Below are positions 25,773-34,271 of a DNA stretch of 64,000 nucleotides, in pieces. Under the pieces are notes generated by a model. The model had not been told where the DNA came from, searched no databases, and saw only the letters and a program-made list of their open reading frames with translations. The stretch's first letter is position 1, and the number at the start of each line of letters is the position of its first letter. Origin of the DNA: Candidatus Bathyarchaeia archaeon (lineage in GTDB: Archaea; Thermoproteota; Bathyarchaeia; Bathyarchaeales; Bathycorpusculaceae); NCBI GenBank assembly GCA_030019335.1, contig JASEET010000001.1, forward strand, positions 62,001 to 126,000. Reading direction: 5' to 3'. The position numbers and the translations under genes are program-made.

Positions 25773-26042
25773 TTACAACAAAAGGTCAGCTAAAACCTTC
25801 TCTAATTCGCTTTTGTCCTTCAAATTTCGAAAAATAGCCTTACCAGTCCCGTAAAGACGGAAAGAAACATTTTGGAAAGTTAGTTCAAAAATTATCCGAG
25901 AAATTGATTTCTCCATCTTTGCCTTTTGCAGAATCTTTGTGATTGCCTCGTCTTTCTTGTCATATTTGAATATTACAACAAAGTCTCTTTCTTCGCCACA
26001 TGTTTCTTCAATTCGGGCAACATAATCTTCAACGGCATTCAT
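25773..26042 (-). CDS. Unknown 89-residue protein coupled to sufS
   Basis: A small alpha-beta protein (MNAVEDYVARIEETCGEERD; RLYGTGKAIFRNLKDKSELE). Its ATG overlaps the sufS stop codon (TAATG), so it is translated together with the cysteine desulfurase operon. I do not recognise the family. The strand-turn-strand-helix end faintly recalls TBP-like folds, which is weak. A role in sulfur transfer or Fe-S assembly is suggested only by position. Confidence 0.6.
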   Translation of the reverse strand: MNAVEDYVARIEETCGEERDFVVIFKYDKKDEAITKILQKAKMEKSISRIIFELTFQNVSFRLYGTGKAIFRNLKDKSELEKVLADLLL

Positions 26043-27277
26043 TAAAACTGTTCAATCTCCTTTAAAACTTCAACAAACCGGTCGATTTCTTCGCGGGTAT
26101 TATAGATGTAGAAGCTCGCTCTGGCCGAGGATTTCAGATTAAATTTTTCGTGCAGCGGTTGGGCGCAGTGAAAGCCGCTTCTAATCATGATTCCATAGCT
26201 GTCAAGAAATAAGGCGATGTCATGCGAGCTTAAGCCATCAACACTGAAGGGAATTATTCCACATTTAACCGATGCATCTTTCGGTCCGTAAATCTTGACT
26301 TTTTCCAGTTCTTGCATGCGGCGCATGACATACTCCGTTAAAGTTTCCTCGTGTGCCTTGACATTTTCCATACCCACGTCCTTTAGGTATCTTACAGCTG
26401 CCATTAGACCCACACCACCAGAGATATTAGGTGTTCCAGCTTCAAACTTCCAAGGCAAATCATTCCAAGAAATTGAGCAACGCTTAGTTACCGTGTTAAA
26501 GGTAACCTCTCTTATCATTTCGCCTCCGCCGTGAAACGGCTCCATTTCCTCAAGAATTTCACGTTTACCATATAAAACGCCTATGCCTGTTGGCCCCAGC
26601 ATTTTATGCCCTGAAAAAGCAAGAAAATCTATATCCAAATCTTTAACACTCACAAGGAGATGGGGAACAGATTGTGCTCCATCCACAAGCACCAAGGCGC
26701 CATATTCATGCGCTATTTTAGCAACTTTTTTCACGTCGTTTATAACTCCTGTGACATTAGAGACATGTGACAAGCAAACCATTCTGGTTTTTTCAGAGAT
26801 TGCATTTTCAAAAGCCTCATAGTTTAGGGTTCCATCGTTTTTGACCCCCACGTATTTAACTTGGAACCCGTTTATTTTTGAAAGCATCTCCCAAGGAACT
26901 ATATTGCTGTGATGCTCCATCAATGTAACTAAAACTTCATCTTCTCCCTTTAAATTACGAAGACCCCAAGCGTAAGCAACAAGATTTATTGCTTCAGTTG
27001 TACCTCTCACAAAAATTATTTCTTCCATGCCATTCGCGTTAATGAATTTAGCAACCTCTTCATGGGCGTTTTCATAAAGTTCAGATGCTTCTTGGGAAAG
27101 TGTATGGATAGCCCTATGAACATTTGCATTACATTTTTCATAAAATTCTTTAATGGCTTCAATCACCTGTCTCGGTTTTTGGGTTGTCGCTGCATTGTCA
27201 AAGTAGATTAATGGGTGATTGTTTATTTTCCGCTTTAATATTGGAAAGTATTCCCTAATTTTGTAAGGGTCCAACAT
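26042..27277 (-). CDS. sufS: SufS-type cysteine desulfurase (group II)
   Basis: PLP enzyme that removes sulfur from cysteine for Fe-S clusters. The 411-residue protein has YFDNAATTQKP, VRGTTEAINLVA, the PLP lysine in FSGHKMLGPTGIG and the group II cysteine in RSGFHCAQPLHEKF. Its ATG overlaps the iscU stop (TAATG). With the neighbouring IscU scaffold and a second desulfurase it forms one coupled operon. Confidence 0.93.
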   Translation of the reverse strand: MLDPYKIREYFPILKRKINNHPLIYFDNAATTQKPRQVIEAIKEFYEKCNANVHRAIHTLSQEASELYENAHEEVAKFINANGMEEIIFVRGTTEAINLVAYAWGLRNLKGEDEVLVTLMEHHSNIVPWEMLSKINGFQVKYVGVKNDGTLNYEAFENAISEKTRMVCLSHVSNVTGVINDVKKVAKIAHEYGALVLVDGAQSVPHLLVSVKDLDIDFLAFSGHKMLGPTGIGVLYGKREILEEMEPFHGGGEMIREVTFNTVTKRCSISWNDLPWKFEAGTPNISGGVGLMAAVRYLKDVGMENVKAHEETLTEYVMRRMQELEKVKIYGPKDASVKCGIIPFSVDGLSSHDIALFLDSYGIMIRSGFHCAQPLHEKFNLKSSARASFYIYNTREEIDRFVEVLKEIEQF

Positions 27278-27777
27278 TATTTTTCTTCCTCCATTTTCAT
27301 TCTTTTTGAAAGTATTTTCGCTAACTCTTCCTCTTCCAATGCTTGTTTTTCTTCAAAACTTGGTTCTTTCTGCAGCCAATCAGGAGAAAAATCCTTTCTT
27401 TTATAGTAAGTCCTGATGGCTCTTTTTAACGCTCCAACAGCCAAGATGCCGCAGTGGAACTTCACGCTTGGCAGCCCTCCAACAGCTTCTACCACGCTCT
27501 TCCAAGTGATTTTCCATGCCTCTTCAAGTTTCATCCCTTTAACCATCTCTGTGACTATGCTTGAAGTTGCTATGTTTGCGGCGCAGCCATAACTCTCAAA
27601 AGACGCTCTCTCAATAACATCCTGGTCGTTGATTTTTAGGTAAAAGGTTATCATGTCTCCGCATGCGGGGTTTCCAGCAACCGCTGTCACTGTAGCATCT
27701 TCCATTCTTCCAAGATTTTTAGGATTTCTAAACAGTTCGAGTATTTTCGGGTTATATGGTAGGGGCACTCGTGACAT
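27277..27777 (-). CDS. iscU: IscU/NifU-type Fe-S scaffold protein
   Basis: Scaffold on which [2Fe-2S] clusters are built. The three cluster cysteines are visible: GNPACGD, YGCAANIATSS and KFHCGILA; 166 residues, with a C-terminal extension past the usual 130 (KRKDFSPDWLQKEPSFEEKQ). It starts 2 bases after the NifS-like gene and overlaps sufS by one base. Confidence 0.93.
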   Translation of the reverse strand: MSRVPLPYNPKILELFRNPKNLGRMEDATVTAVAGNPACGDMITFYLKINDQDVIERASFESYGCAANIATSSIVTEMVKGMKLEEAWKITWKSVVEAVGGLPSVKFHCGILAVGALKRAIRTYYKRKDFSPDWLQKEPSFEEKQALEEEELAKILSKRMKMEEEK

Positions 27778-27779
27778 GG

Positions 27780-29003
27780 TTATTCTACTCCTGTGGAGCC
27801 AACTATACCCCTTATTCTTTCAACAGCCTTTGGAATAACTTCCAAAACGTAGTTTATGTCTTCTTCTGTATGGTATCTTGTAACTTTCATTAGGATGCTG
27901 CCGTGGGCTTCGGCGAACTTTCTGCCTATGGCAACGAGAACATGGCTTGGTTGAAGAAGCCGTCTGGTGCATGCACTCCCGCTTGAAACATAGACTCCGT
28001 TCAGGCTTAGTTCGATTGTTAATGCTTCACCTTCACATTTTAGAAAGCTGATGTTCACGTTATCGGGAGCCCTCTTATCGCCTTTAGGTCCATTAAGCCT
28101 AACATCTGATATTTTCCCGATTACTCCATCAATCAACTCGTCTCTAAGCCTCCGCATATGATTTACATTTTCTTCAAAATTTTTGAAAGCTAGCTCGGAC
28201 GCCTTGGCAAAACCGACAATTAATGGCGTGTTTTCAACTCCGGGCCAGAGCTTCTGCGTTCCTATTTGACCCTCCAGAATTCTTTCCATGTTAACGCCTT
28301 CCTTAACATATAAGGCGCCGATTCCCCGCGGTCCCAAAATTTTGTAGCTGCTTATGGTTGCCAAATCCACATCCAAATCTTTCACATTAAAATGAATTTT
28401 TCCGTAAGCATCTGAAGCAGGCGTATGGAAAATTGCTTTGGGGTTTTTGTCTTTAACTATTTCCAATGCCTCTTTGATTGGCTCTATCGTTCCAATTTCA
28501 TGGTTTACAGCCGCTAGACTTACAAGAACTGTTTCTTTGTCAATAGCTTTTTCTAATTTTTCAAGGTTTATGAAGCCTTCACTGTCAACTGGAATTTTGG
28601 CTATTGCAAATCCGCGTTTATTAAGCATGTCGGCAACGTGTAACACGCTTAGAGGTTCAATTTCAGAAATCACAATTTTTTTACCCTTATCTTTCATTGA
28701 AAGGGCTGCTCCCATGAGTGCTAGGTTGTTAGCTTCTGTTTCTCCTGGAGTAAAGTTAACTTCTTCAAGTGTTTTACAGCCTAAGAATTTGGCTATTTTT
28801 TCTGTTGACCCCATTATCGTTTCATAGGCTTCCCAGCCGGGTTTATGTGTCAGGGTTGGGTTGCCATATGCTCGTTGATTATAGTAAGGTAGCATTGTGT
28901 CAATTACTTCTTTAGGAACTATGCTTGAATTTTCAATGTCTAAGTAAACCTCGCGCTTTAGACCTTCATGTGCTTTGAGCAGTTCTTTTACGTTTCCAGT
29001 CAT
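27780..29003 (-). CDS. NifS/IscS-like cysteine desulfurase (group I)
   Basis: A second desulfurase, 407 residues, first gene of the Fe-S operon. It has AVNHEIGTIEPI, the cysteine loop SSGSACTRRLLQPSHV and a PLP-lysine region SSYKILGPRGIGALYV in place of the common SGHK. The N-terminal FTPGETEANN replaces the usual T(S)GATESNN. The cysteine and lysine are kept, so activity is likely. The exact role of two desulfurases in one operon is unclear. Confidence 0.88.
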   Translation of the reverse strand: MTGNVKELLKAHEGLKREVYLDIENSSIVPKEVIDTMLPYYNQRAYGNPTLTHKPGWEAYETIMGSTEKIAKFLGCKTLEEVNFTPGETEANNLALMGAALSMKDKGKKIVISEIEPLSVLHVADMLNKRGFAIAKIPVDSEGFINLEKLEKAIDKETVLVSLAAVNHEIGTIEPIKEALEIVKDKNPKAIFHTPASDAYGKIHFNVKDLDVDLATISSYKILGPRGIGALYVKEGVNMERILEGQIGTQKLWPGVENTPLIVGFAKASELAFKNFEENVNHMRRLRDELIDGVIGKISDVRLNGPKGDKRAPDNVNISFLKCEGEALTIELSLNGVYVSSGSACTRRLLQPSHVLVAIGRKFAEAHGSILMKVTRYHTEEDINYVLEVIPKAVERIRGIVGSTGVE

Positions 29004-29087
29004 TGTGATTCAATCCTCATAGGCAAATAGTATTCTTCATCGTTTAGTAGCACTACCTAATAGAAAAACATAACCCAAAAGAAACTT

Positions 29088-29121
29088 CACACCGCACATA
29101 ACACTTTAAATTATCGGTGTG
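29088..29121 (+). promoter_or_regulatory. Inverted repeat around the hel308 TATA box
   Basis: CACACCG (29088-29094) and CGGTGTG (29115-29121) form a perfect 7-base inverted repeat whose 20-base spacer holds CTTTAAATTA, a TATA-like element. The helicase GTG start is at 29159. The arrangement fits an operator that blocks the promoter, or a short hairpin. Confidence 0.4.
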
Positions 29122-29158
29122 GTAAATGCTGTTGTAAAGAAGAGATGGGCGCATTTCA

Positions 29159-32100
29159 GTGAAAATAACAGACTTACCGGTACCAGAATCTGTTAAAGAA
29201 ATAATAATTAGGTCTGGGATTGGCGAGCTTTATCCTCCACAAGAGGAAGCAATAAAAGCTGGGGCTCTTGAAGGACGAAATCTTGTTTTGGCAAGTCCAA
29301 CAGCTTCTGGAAAGACCTTAGTTGCTGAATTCTGCGCCCTCAAACATGTACTAGAAAAAAATGGAAAAACGATTTATTTGACGCCTTTAAGGGCTTTGGC
29401 AAGCGAAAAGTTTGAAGAATTTAAAAAATATGCTTCAATAAGGAAGGCTAACGGAAAACGGGTAAGGATAGGCATCAGCACAGGTGACTATGACAGCACG
29501 GATCCATGGCTGGAAAGATACGACATAATTGTAAGTACTAATGAAAAAGCGGATTCTCTTCTAAGGCATAGGGCTAAATGGATGGATGAAATTTCACTCA
29601 TAGTTGCTGATGAAGTGCATTTGTTAAACGATGCTGAGCGAGGACCAACCCTAGAAGTTGTTTTGGCAAGGCTCATGCAGATTAATCCAGACATGCAAAT
29701 TTTGGCTTTAAGTGCAACAATAAATAACGTTGAGGAAATTGCAGAGTGGCTCAAAGCCGGATACGTTACAACAGAGTGGCGGCCAATTCTATTGAAGGAA
29801 GGAGTCCTCTTACATGAGGAAATTCAATACAAAGATGGAGACGCCCGAAAAGTGGAGAAAAAGGCGAAAAACTCAGCCCTAAACATGGCTTTAAGCACGG
29901 TTAAAACTGGCGGTCAAGCATTAATCTTTGCAACAACACGGAGAAACGCAGTTACGCTTGCGAAAAAGACTGCACCAGAAGTTGAAGGCCTCTTGTCTAA
30001 ACCTGTGAAGCGGGCTCTAGAACACGATGCTAATAAGATTTTGGCAACCGGAGAAAGAACAAGAATAAGCGAGTTGCTTGCGGAACTTGTTAAGCATGGC
30101 ACAGCTTTCCATCACGCTGGTTTGGGCGGTGGACACCGTAGAATAATAGAAGACTCATTCCGGCAGGGGAAAATCAAAGTTTTAACAGCTACACCTACAT
30201 TGGCTTTCGGCGTAAACCTACCAGCCAGAACCGTTGTCATTCAGGATTATAGGCGGTATGAACCTGGATACGGCTATTATCCAATCAGTGTTTTAGAGTA
30301 CAAACAAATGTGTTTACCCTTCGAAACACGAATTATACTAAAAGATGGCAGTATTACTTCCATCGGTGAGATAGTAGAAAACAGGAGTGATGTACCAGTT
30401 CTTTCATATGAACCGAGTAGTAGTGAACTGCGTCAAAGCACGGTTCTCAAACACTTTAGGAATAAAACTACAGTGTTAACGAGAGTCACAACTAACATTG
30501 GTGCGAGTATCCAGCTCACACCTGAACATCCGCTACTTGTTAAACGAGGGAAACATACCATGTGGGTTCCAGCTTGCGAGATAAATAGGGGCGATAAGGT
30601 CGGGTACGTTAAGTATGATTTAGAAAGCAAATTTGATGCTCCCTATACGTACAAGTTCTTGCCACCTAATATCACATACGTACAGGGTAAATTGGACATT
30701 TTTGAGCTTGCCAAAGTTTTGGACACTAGACAACAGCTTTCTGAGAAACTTGGTGTAAAATTGAAAACCCTCAAAGGATACATTGGTGGTAAAAAGGCGG
30801 TACCTCTGTGGATTATTCTTCAACTGGCATCTTGGCTCAATTTAAAAGATGGTGACGTAGCTAAAAGAATTGGGAAAGTTAAGACGGCATATGGGACACC
30901 TTTAAATCTTCCCAAGAAATTAAATGAGGATTTTATGTGGCTTGTTGGTATTGTGGCAAGTGACGGTAACCTAAAACTCTGCAAGGATAAAAACGGAAGC
31001 GTTTTCTATCTTGTACGCATCCAAAACAATGCCTCAGCTATTATTAAAAAGATTGTAAGGATATCAAAGAATTTTGGAGTAAAACCCAAGGTGATGGAGA
31101 TACGTAAGGGAACTTTTTACGTGGAGATTCGCTCATCCCTGCTTGCATTAATTCTTTCAAAATTTGGTATACCTTTTGGACGTAAGTCTTATACATTGAG
31201 TGTCCACGATTTTATGATGGAGTTGCCCAAGAATCTAATAGGAGCATATCTGGCAGGGGTTTTTGATGGGGACGGTTCATACAGCGAGACGAAAATCAAA
31301 AGAGGGATTAATACAAAGGTTCGAGCAGTAGTATTCTCAACTGCCAGCAAATATTTTGCCATAGGATTACACAACCTGCTTCTACGATTAGGGGTGTTAA
31401 GCAAAATCGAGCAAGAGCCAAGGAAGAACTATCGGAAACTCATAAGAGGAAAATTGGTCAAATTTAAAGGACCATTTTTCAGAGTATCTATCAAGCGAAT
31501 TCTGGACATAAACACATTTGCAAAATTCGTTAAACCCACTAAGTATGTAATACCTCATCTTGCATATAGCAAATACCACAATCTCGACAAATATTATGAG
31601 AAAAAACGTGCAGGAAGTGTAGAATGGATCAAAGTAGCCAATGTCACGACGGAGAGACTTAAGGAGCCGATAACCGTTTATAACCTTTCCATTAATGATA
31701 CTGAAATATACATAGCCTCAAATTTTATAGTTCACAATTGCGGTCGTGCTGGTCGACCGAGGTATGACAAAATGGGAGAATCAGTTCTTATCGCTAGAAC
31801 CGCTGATGAGGCAGACTATTTAATGGAAAGTTATATTCTTGCGCATCCGGAGAGAATATGGTCGAGGCTTGCAGTTGAAAGAATTTTAAGGTCTCATGTG
31901 CTGGCAACGATTGCAGCAGATTTTGCCCATACAGAGCGTGGAATTTACGACTTTTTTGGCAGAACTTTTTACGCATACCAATACGAGATAAGGGCGATTA
32001 GAGGCATAATAGCCAAAATTCTGAAGTACCTATACGACGAGGAAATGATCGACCTCAGCGGCGAAAACATTTATGCCACGAAATTTGGAAAACGAGTAAG

Positions 32101-32818
32101 TGAACTCTACATAGACCCAGTTTCGGGCGTACTCATCCGCAACGCATTGAGACGAAAACCCGCATACCTAACAGACTTAAGCCTCATCCACATGATCGCC
32201 CACACACCAGACATGGCTCCAAAACTGAGACCCTACACGCGAGAACTAGACGAAATATCAGTTTTCATGGAAGATCATAAAGAAGAGTTTTTGCTAGACT
32301 TTCCAGATGAGTGGGAAGACAGAATAGCCTACGAAGAATTTCTCGGAGAAGTGAAAACAGCCATGGTTTTGAAAACATGGATTAAAGAGATGAGCGAAGA
32401 CGAAATAATCGAAAGGTTCAGGGTGCAGCCAGGCGACCTCTACAGAACAATTCAAAATGCAAAATGGCTACTCTACGCCACACATGAACTAGCTCTACTC
32501 TTCGGCAACAAACAGGTGCTGCCACAAACTCTTGAACTCATGGAAAGAATAGAGAAAGGAGTAAAGAAGGAACTACTGCCAATTGTTAAACTGGAAGGGG
32601 TTGGCAGAGTTCGCGGGCGCATACTATATAATGCTGGATTCAAAACGATAGAGGACATAAAACATGCAGCTATCGAAGATTTGGTGAATCTTCCACTGAT
32701 AGGACCAAGGTTAGCAAAGAAAATTAAAGAACAAGTTGGTGGCTTTGTTAGAAAAGAAGAATGGAAGAGGCTTGAAAAGGGAGAAGCGTGGGAACAGAAA
32801 GCATTAACAGAGTACTAA
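29159..32818 (+). CDS. Hel308 DNA helicase, intein-containing precursor
   Basis: Hel308 is an archaeal 3'-5' superfamily 2 helicase acting at stalled replication forks. The 1219-codon frame holds about 743 extein and 476 intein residues. Extein motifs: YPPQEEAI (Q motif), ASPTASGKT (Walker A, about 46), ADEVHLL (DExH), ALSATI, TPTLAFGVNLPA, and motif VI CGRAGRPRYD directly after the intein; a C-terminal helix-hairpin-helix (LPLIGPRLAKKI) follows. Splicing would restore YKQMCGRAGRP. The start is GTG 29159. The stop overlaps the purB stop by 4 bases. Identification is firm. Confidence 0.93.
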   Translation: MKITDLPVPESVKEIIIRSGIGELYPPQEEAIKAGALEGRNLVLASPTASGKTLVAEFCALKHVLEKNGKTIYLTPLRALASEKFEEFKKYASIRKANGKRVRIGISTGDYDSTDPWLERYDIIVSTNEKADSLLRHRAKWMDEISLIVADEVHLLNDAERGPTLEVVLARLMQINPDMQILALSATINNVEEIAEWLKAGYVTTEWRPILLKEGVLLHEEIQYKDGDARKVEKKAKNSALNMALSTVKTGGQALIFATTRRNAVTLAKKTAPEVEGLLSKPVKRALEHDANKILATGERTRISELLAELVKHGTAFHHAGLGGGHRRIIEDSFRQGKIKVLTATPTLAFGVNLPARTVVIQDYRRYEPGYGYYPISVLEYKQMCLPFETRIILKDGSITSIGEIVENRSDVPVLSYEPSSSELRQSTVLKHFRNKTTVLTRVTTNIGASIQLTPEHPLLVKRGKHTMWVPACEINRGDKVGYVKYDLESKFDAPYTYKFLPPNITYVQGKLDIFELAKVLDTRQQLSEKLGVKLKTLKGYIGGKKAVPLWIILQLASWLNLKDGDVAKRIGKVKTAYGTPLNLPKKLNEDFMWLVGIVASDGNLKLCKDKNGSVFYLVRIQNNASAIIKKIVRISKNFGVKPKVMEIRKGTFYVEIRSSLLALILSKFGIPFGRKSYTLSVHDFMMELPKNLIGAYLAGVFDGDGSYSETKIKRGINTKVRAVVFSTASKYFAIGLHNLLLRLGVLSKIEQEPRKNYRKLIRGKLVKFKGPFFRVSIKRILDINTFAKFVKPTKYVIPHLAYSKYHNLDKYYEKKRAGSVEWIKVANVTTERLKEPITVYNLSINDTEIYIASNFIVHNCGRAGRPRYDKMGESVLIARTADEADYLMESYILAHPERIWSRLAVERILRSHVLATIAADFAHTERGIYDFFGRTFYAYQYEIRAIRGIIAKILKYLYDEEMIDLSGENIYATKFGKRVSELYIDPVSGVLIRNALRRKPAYLTDLSLIHMIAHTPDMAPKLRPYTRELDEISVFMEDHKEEFLLDFPDEWEDRIAYEEFLGEVKTAMVLKTWIKEMSEDEIIERFRVQPGDLYRTIQNAKWLLYATHELALLFGNKQVLPQTLELMERIEKGVKKELLPIVKLEGVGRVRGRILYNAGFKTIEDIKHAAIEDLVNLPLIGPRLAKKIKEQVGGFVRKEEWKRLEKGEAWEQKALTEY
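30311..31738 (+). mobile_element. LAGLIDADG homing intein in hel308
   Basis: A 476-residue intein inserted between Met and Cys of helicase motif VI. Block A CLPFETRIILKDG, block B IQLTPEHPLLV, two LAGLIDADG motifs (LVGIVASDGN and LAGVFDGDGSY), block F VYNLSINDTEIYIASN and block G FIVHN followed by Cys +1 are all present, so both splicing and endonuclease look intact. Between block B and the first endonuclease motif there is a helix-turn-helix-like segment (AKVLDTRQQLSEKLGVKLKT), perhaps a DNA-recognition domain. Confidence 0.93.
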
Positions 32819-34182
32819 GTTAGTCCTCTAACCTCACGTTCTTCTCTTGTCTTTTTAACCATAAGCTCAACTTGTTCTAAAGCAGTACCCAAATAGTTTC
32901 CCGGATTTAAAGCCTCATCAATTTCTTTTTCGCTTAATTTTTCACGTACAACTTTGTCCTCCAAAAGGATTTCTTTGAAATGTCGTTTTTCCATTCCACT
33001 TTTTATTGCTAGTTTTCTGAGAAGTTCATGGGCCTCCTGGCGATTCATACCCTTTCTTGTCAACGCAACCATGACGGCTTCAGACATGGCATGCCCTTGG
33101 GTTAATTCAACGTTTTTTAACATGCGTTGCTCATCAACATACAGGTTAGCTACTATGTTGCTCATTAAGAAAAGCATGTAATCAACTAGGATGCATGTTT
33201 CAGGAATGATGAAGCGCTCTGCTGAAGACTGTGTTAGGTCCCTTTCATGCCAAGTTATAACATTCTCCAATGCAGGAACAACAAGGCTTCTGACAATTCT
33301 AGCCAAGCCGCAGACCTTTTCGCATGTTTCTGGGTCTCGCTTGTGAGGCATTGTCGAGCTGCCAACCCGCTTCTCCAATTCGAAAGGCTCGAAAAGTTCT
33401 CCAATTTCAGGTCTCTGTAATTCCCGAATTTCAGTGGCAAAATTATCAAGTGTAGAAGCAATCATAGCCGACAAGCATACAAGTTCGGCGTGTCGGTCCC
33501 TCTGCACAATCTGAGTTGAAATTTCAGCAGACTTAATTCCCAGCCGTTGCATAACTAGCTCCTGAATTTTCATGGCGTGCGGTCCTAAGCCAGCTTGAAC
33601 TCCCACCGCTCCGCTCATTTTCCCAACTAAAACGCGGTCTTTGCATTGTCTAAGCCTTTGGATATGTCTTGAGATTTCACGCATCCAAACCGCAAACTTG
33701 AAGCCTAAGGTTATCGGTAACGCATGTTGACCATGCGTTCTACCCATCATTAATGTTTTTTTGTATTGTAAGGCTTTTTCCATCAGGATTTTCTCAAAAT
33801 CGTTTAACCGTTCCTCAATCGATTCTAGGGCTTCTTTTAGTTGAAGAGCTGTTGCTGTATCCCCAATATCAGAGCTTGTCGCTCCAAGGTGGATGTATGC
33901 TCCACTTGGTCCACAAGCTTCCGCGAAGGCTCTAACCAAAGATGCTATATCATGTATTATTTCACGTTCAATCTCCTTTATGCGACTTAATTTAACATAC
34001 TTCGTTGAAGCCATAGCCGCAATTTTTTCAGCGTCTTTCTTAGGTATGTTACCGACTTCAGCGTGTGCCCAAGCTAATGCTGCCTCTACATCCAACATTT
34101 TCTGGACACGCATTTCCTCTTCGAAGATTCTTCTCATTTCAGGTGTTCCGTAACGTCCCGTGTCGATAGGAAGAATAGGCAA
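32815..34182 (-). CDS. purB: Adenylosuccinate lyase
   Basis: Acts twice in purine synthesis, releasing fumarate from SAICAR and adenylosuccinate. The superfamily signature GSSTMPHKRDPE is exact, with MMGRTHGQHALPITLGFK (catalytic His) and an N-terminal RYGTPEMRRIFEEE. Length 455, normal. It starts at TTG 34182. Its stop shares CTAA with the hel308 stop. No other purine gene is adjacent. Confidence 0.94.
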   Translation of the reverse strand: MPILPIDTGRYGTPEMRRIFEEEMRVQKMLDVEAALAWAHAEVGNIPKKDAEKIAAMASTKYVKLSRIKEIEREIIHDIASLVRAFAEACGPSGAYIHLGATSSDIGDTATALQLKEALESIEERLNDFEKILMEKALQYKKTLMMGRTHGQHALPITLGFKFAVWMREISRHIQRLRQCKDRVLVGKMSGAVGVQAGLGPHAMKIQELVMQRLGIKSAEISTQIVQRDRHAELVCLSAMIASTLDNFATEIRELQRPEIGELFEPFELEKRVGSSTMPHKRDPETCEKVCGLARIVRSLVVPALENVITWHERDLTQSSAERFIIPETCILVDYMLFLMSNIVANLYVDEQRMLKNVELTQGHAMSEAVMVALTRKGMNRQEAHELLRKLAIKSGMEKRHFKEILLEDKVVREKLSEKEIDEALNPGNYLGTALEQVELMVKKTREEREVRGLT

Positions 34183-34271
34183 ATTTATCCCCGCAAAAAG
34201 ATAAGGATGATTAAAGATTAATGTTTTACCCGAAAAAATACATAATAGCTTGTACTGAAAGGTTCGTTGGC

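Noticed and set aside
28438-28827. 129-residue plus-strand ORF inside the NifS-like gene
   Set aside because: Shadow of a clear enzyme gene, with low-complexity Ser-rich composition.
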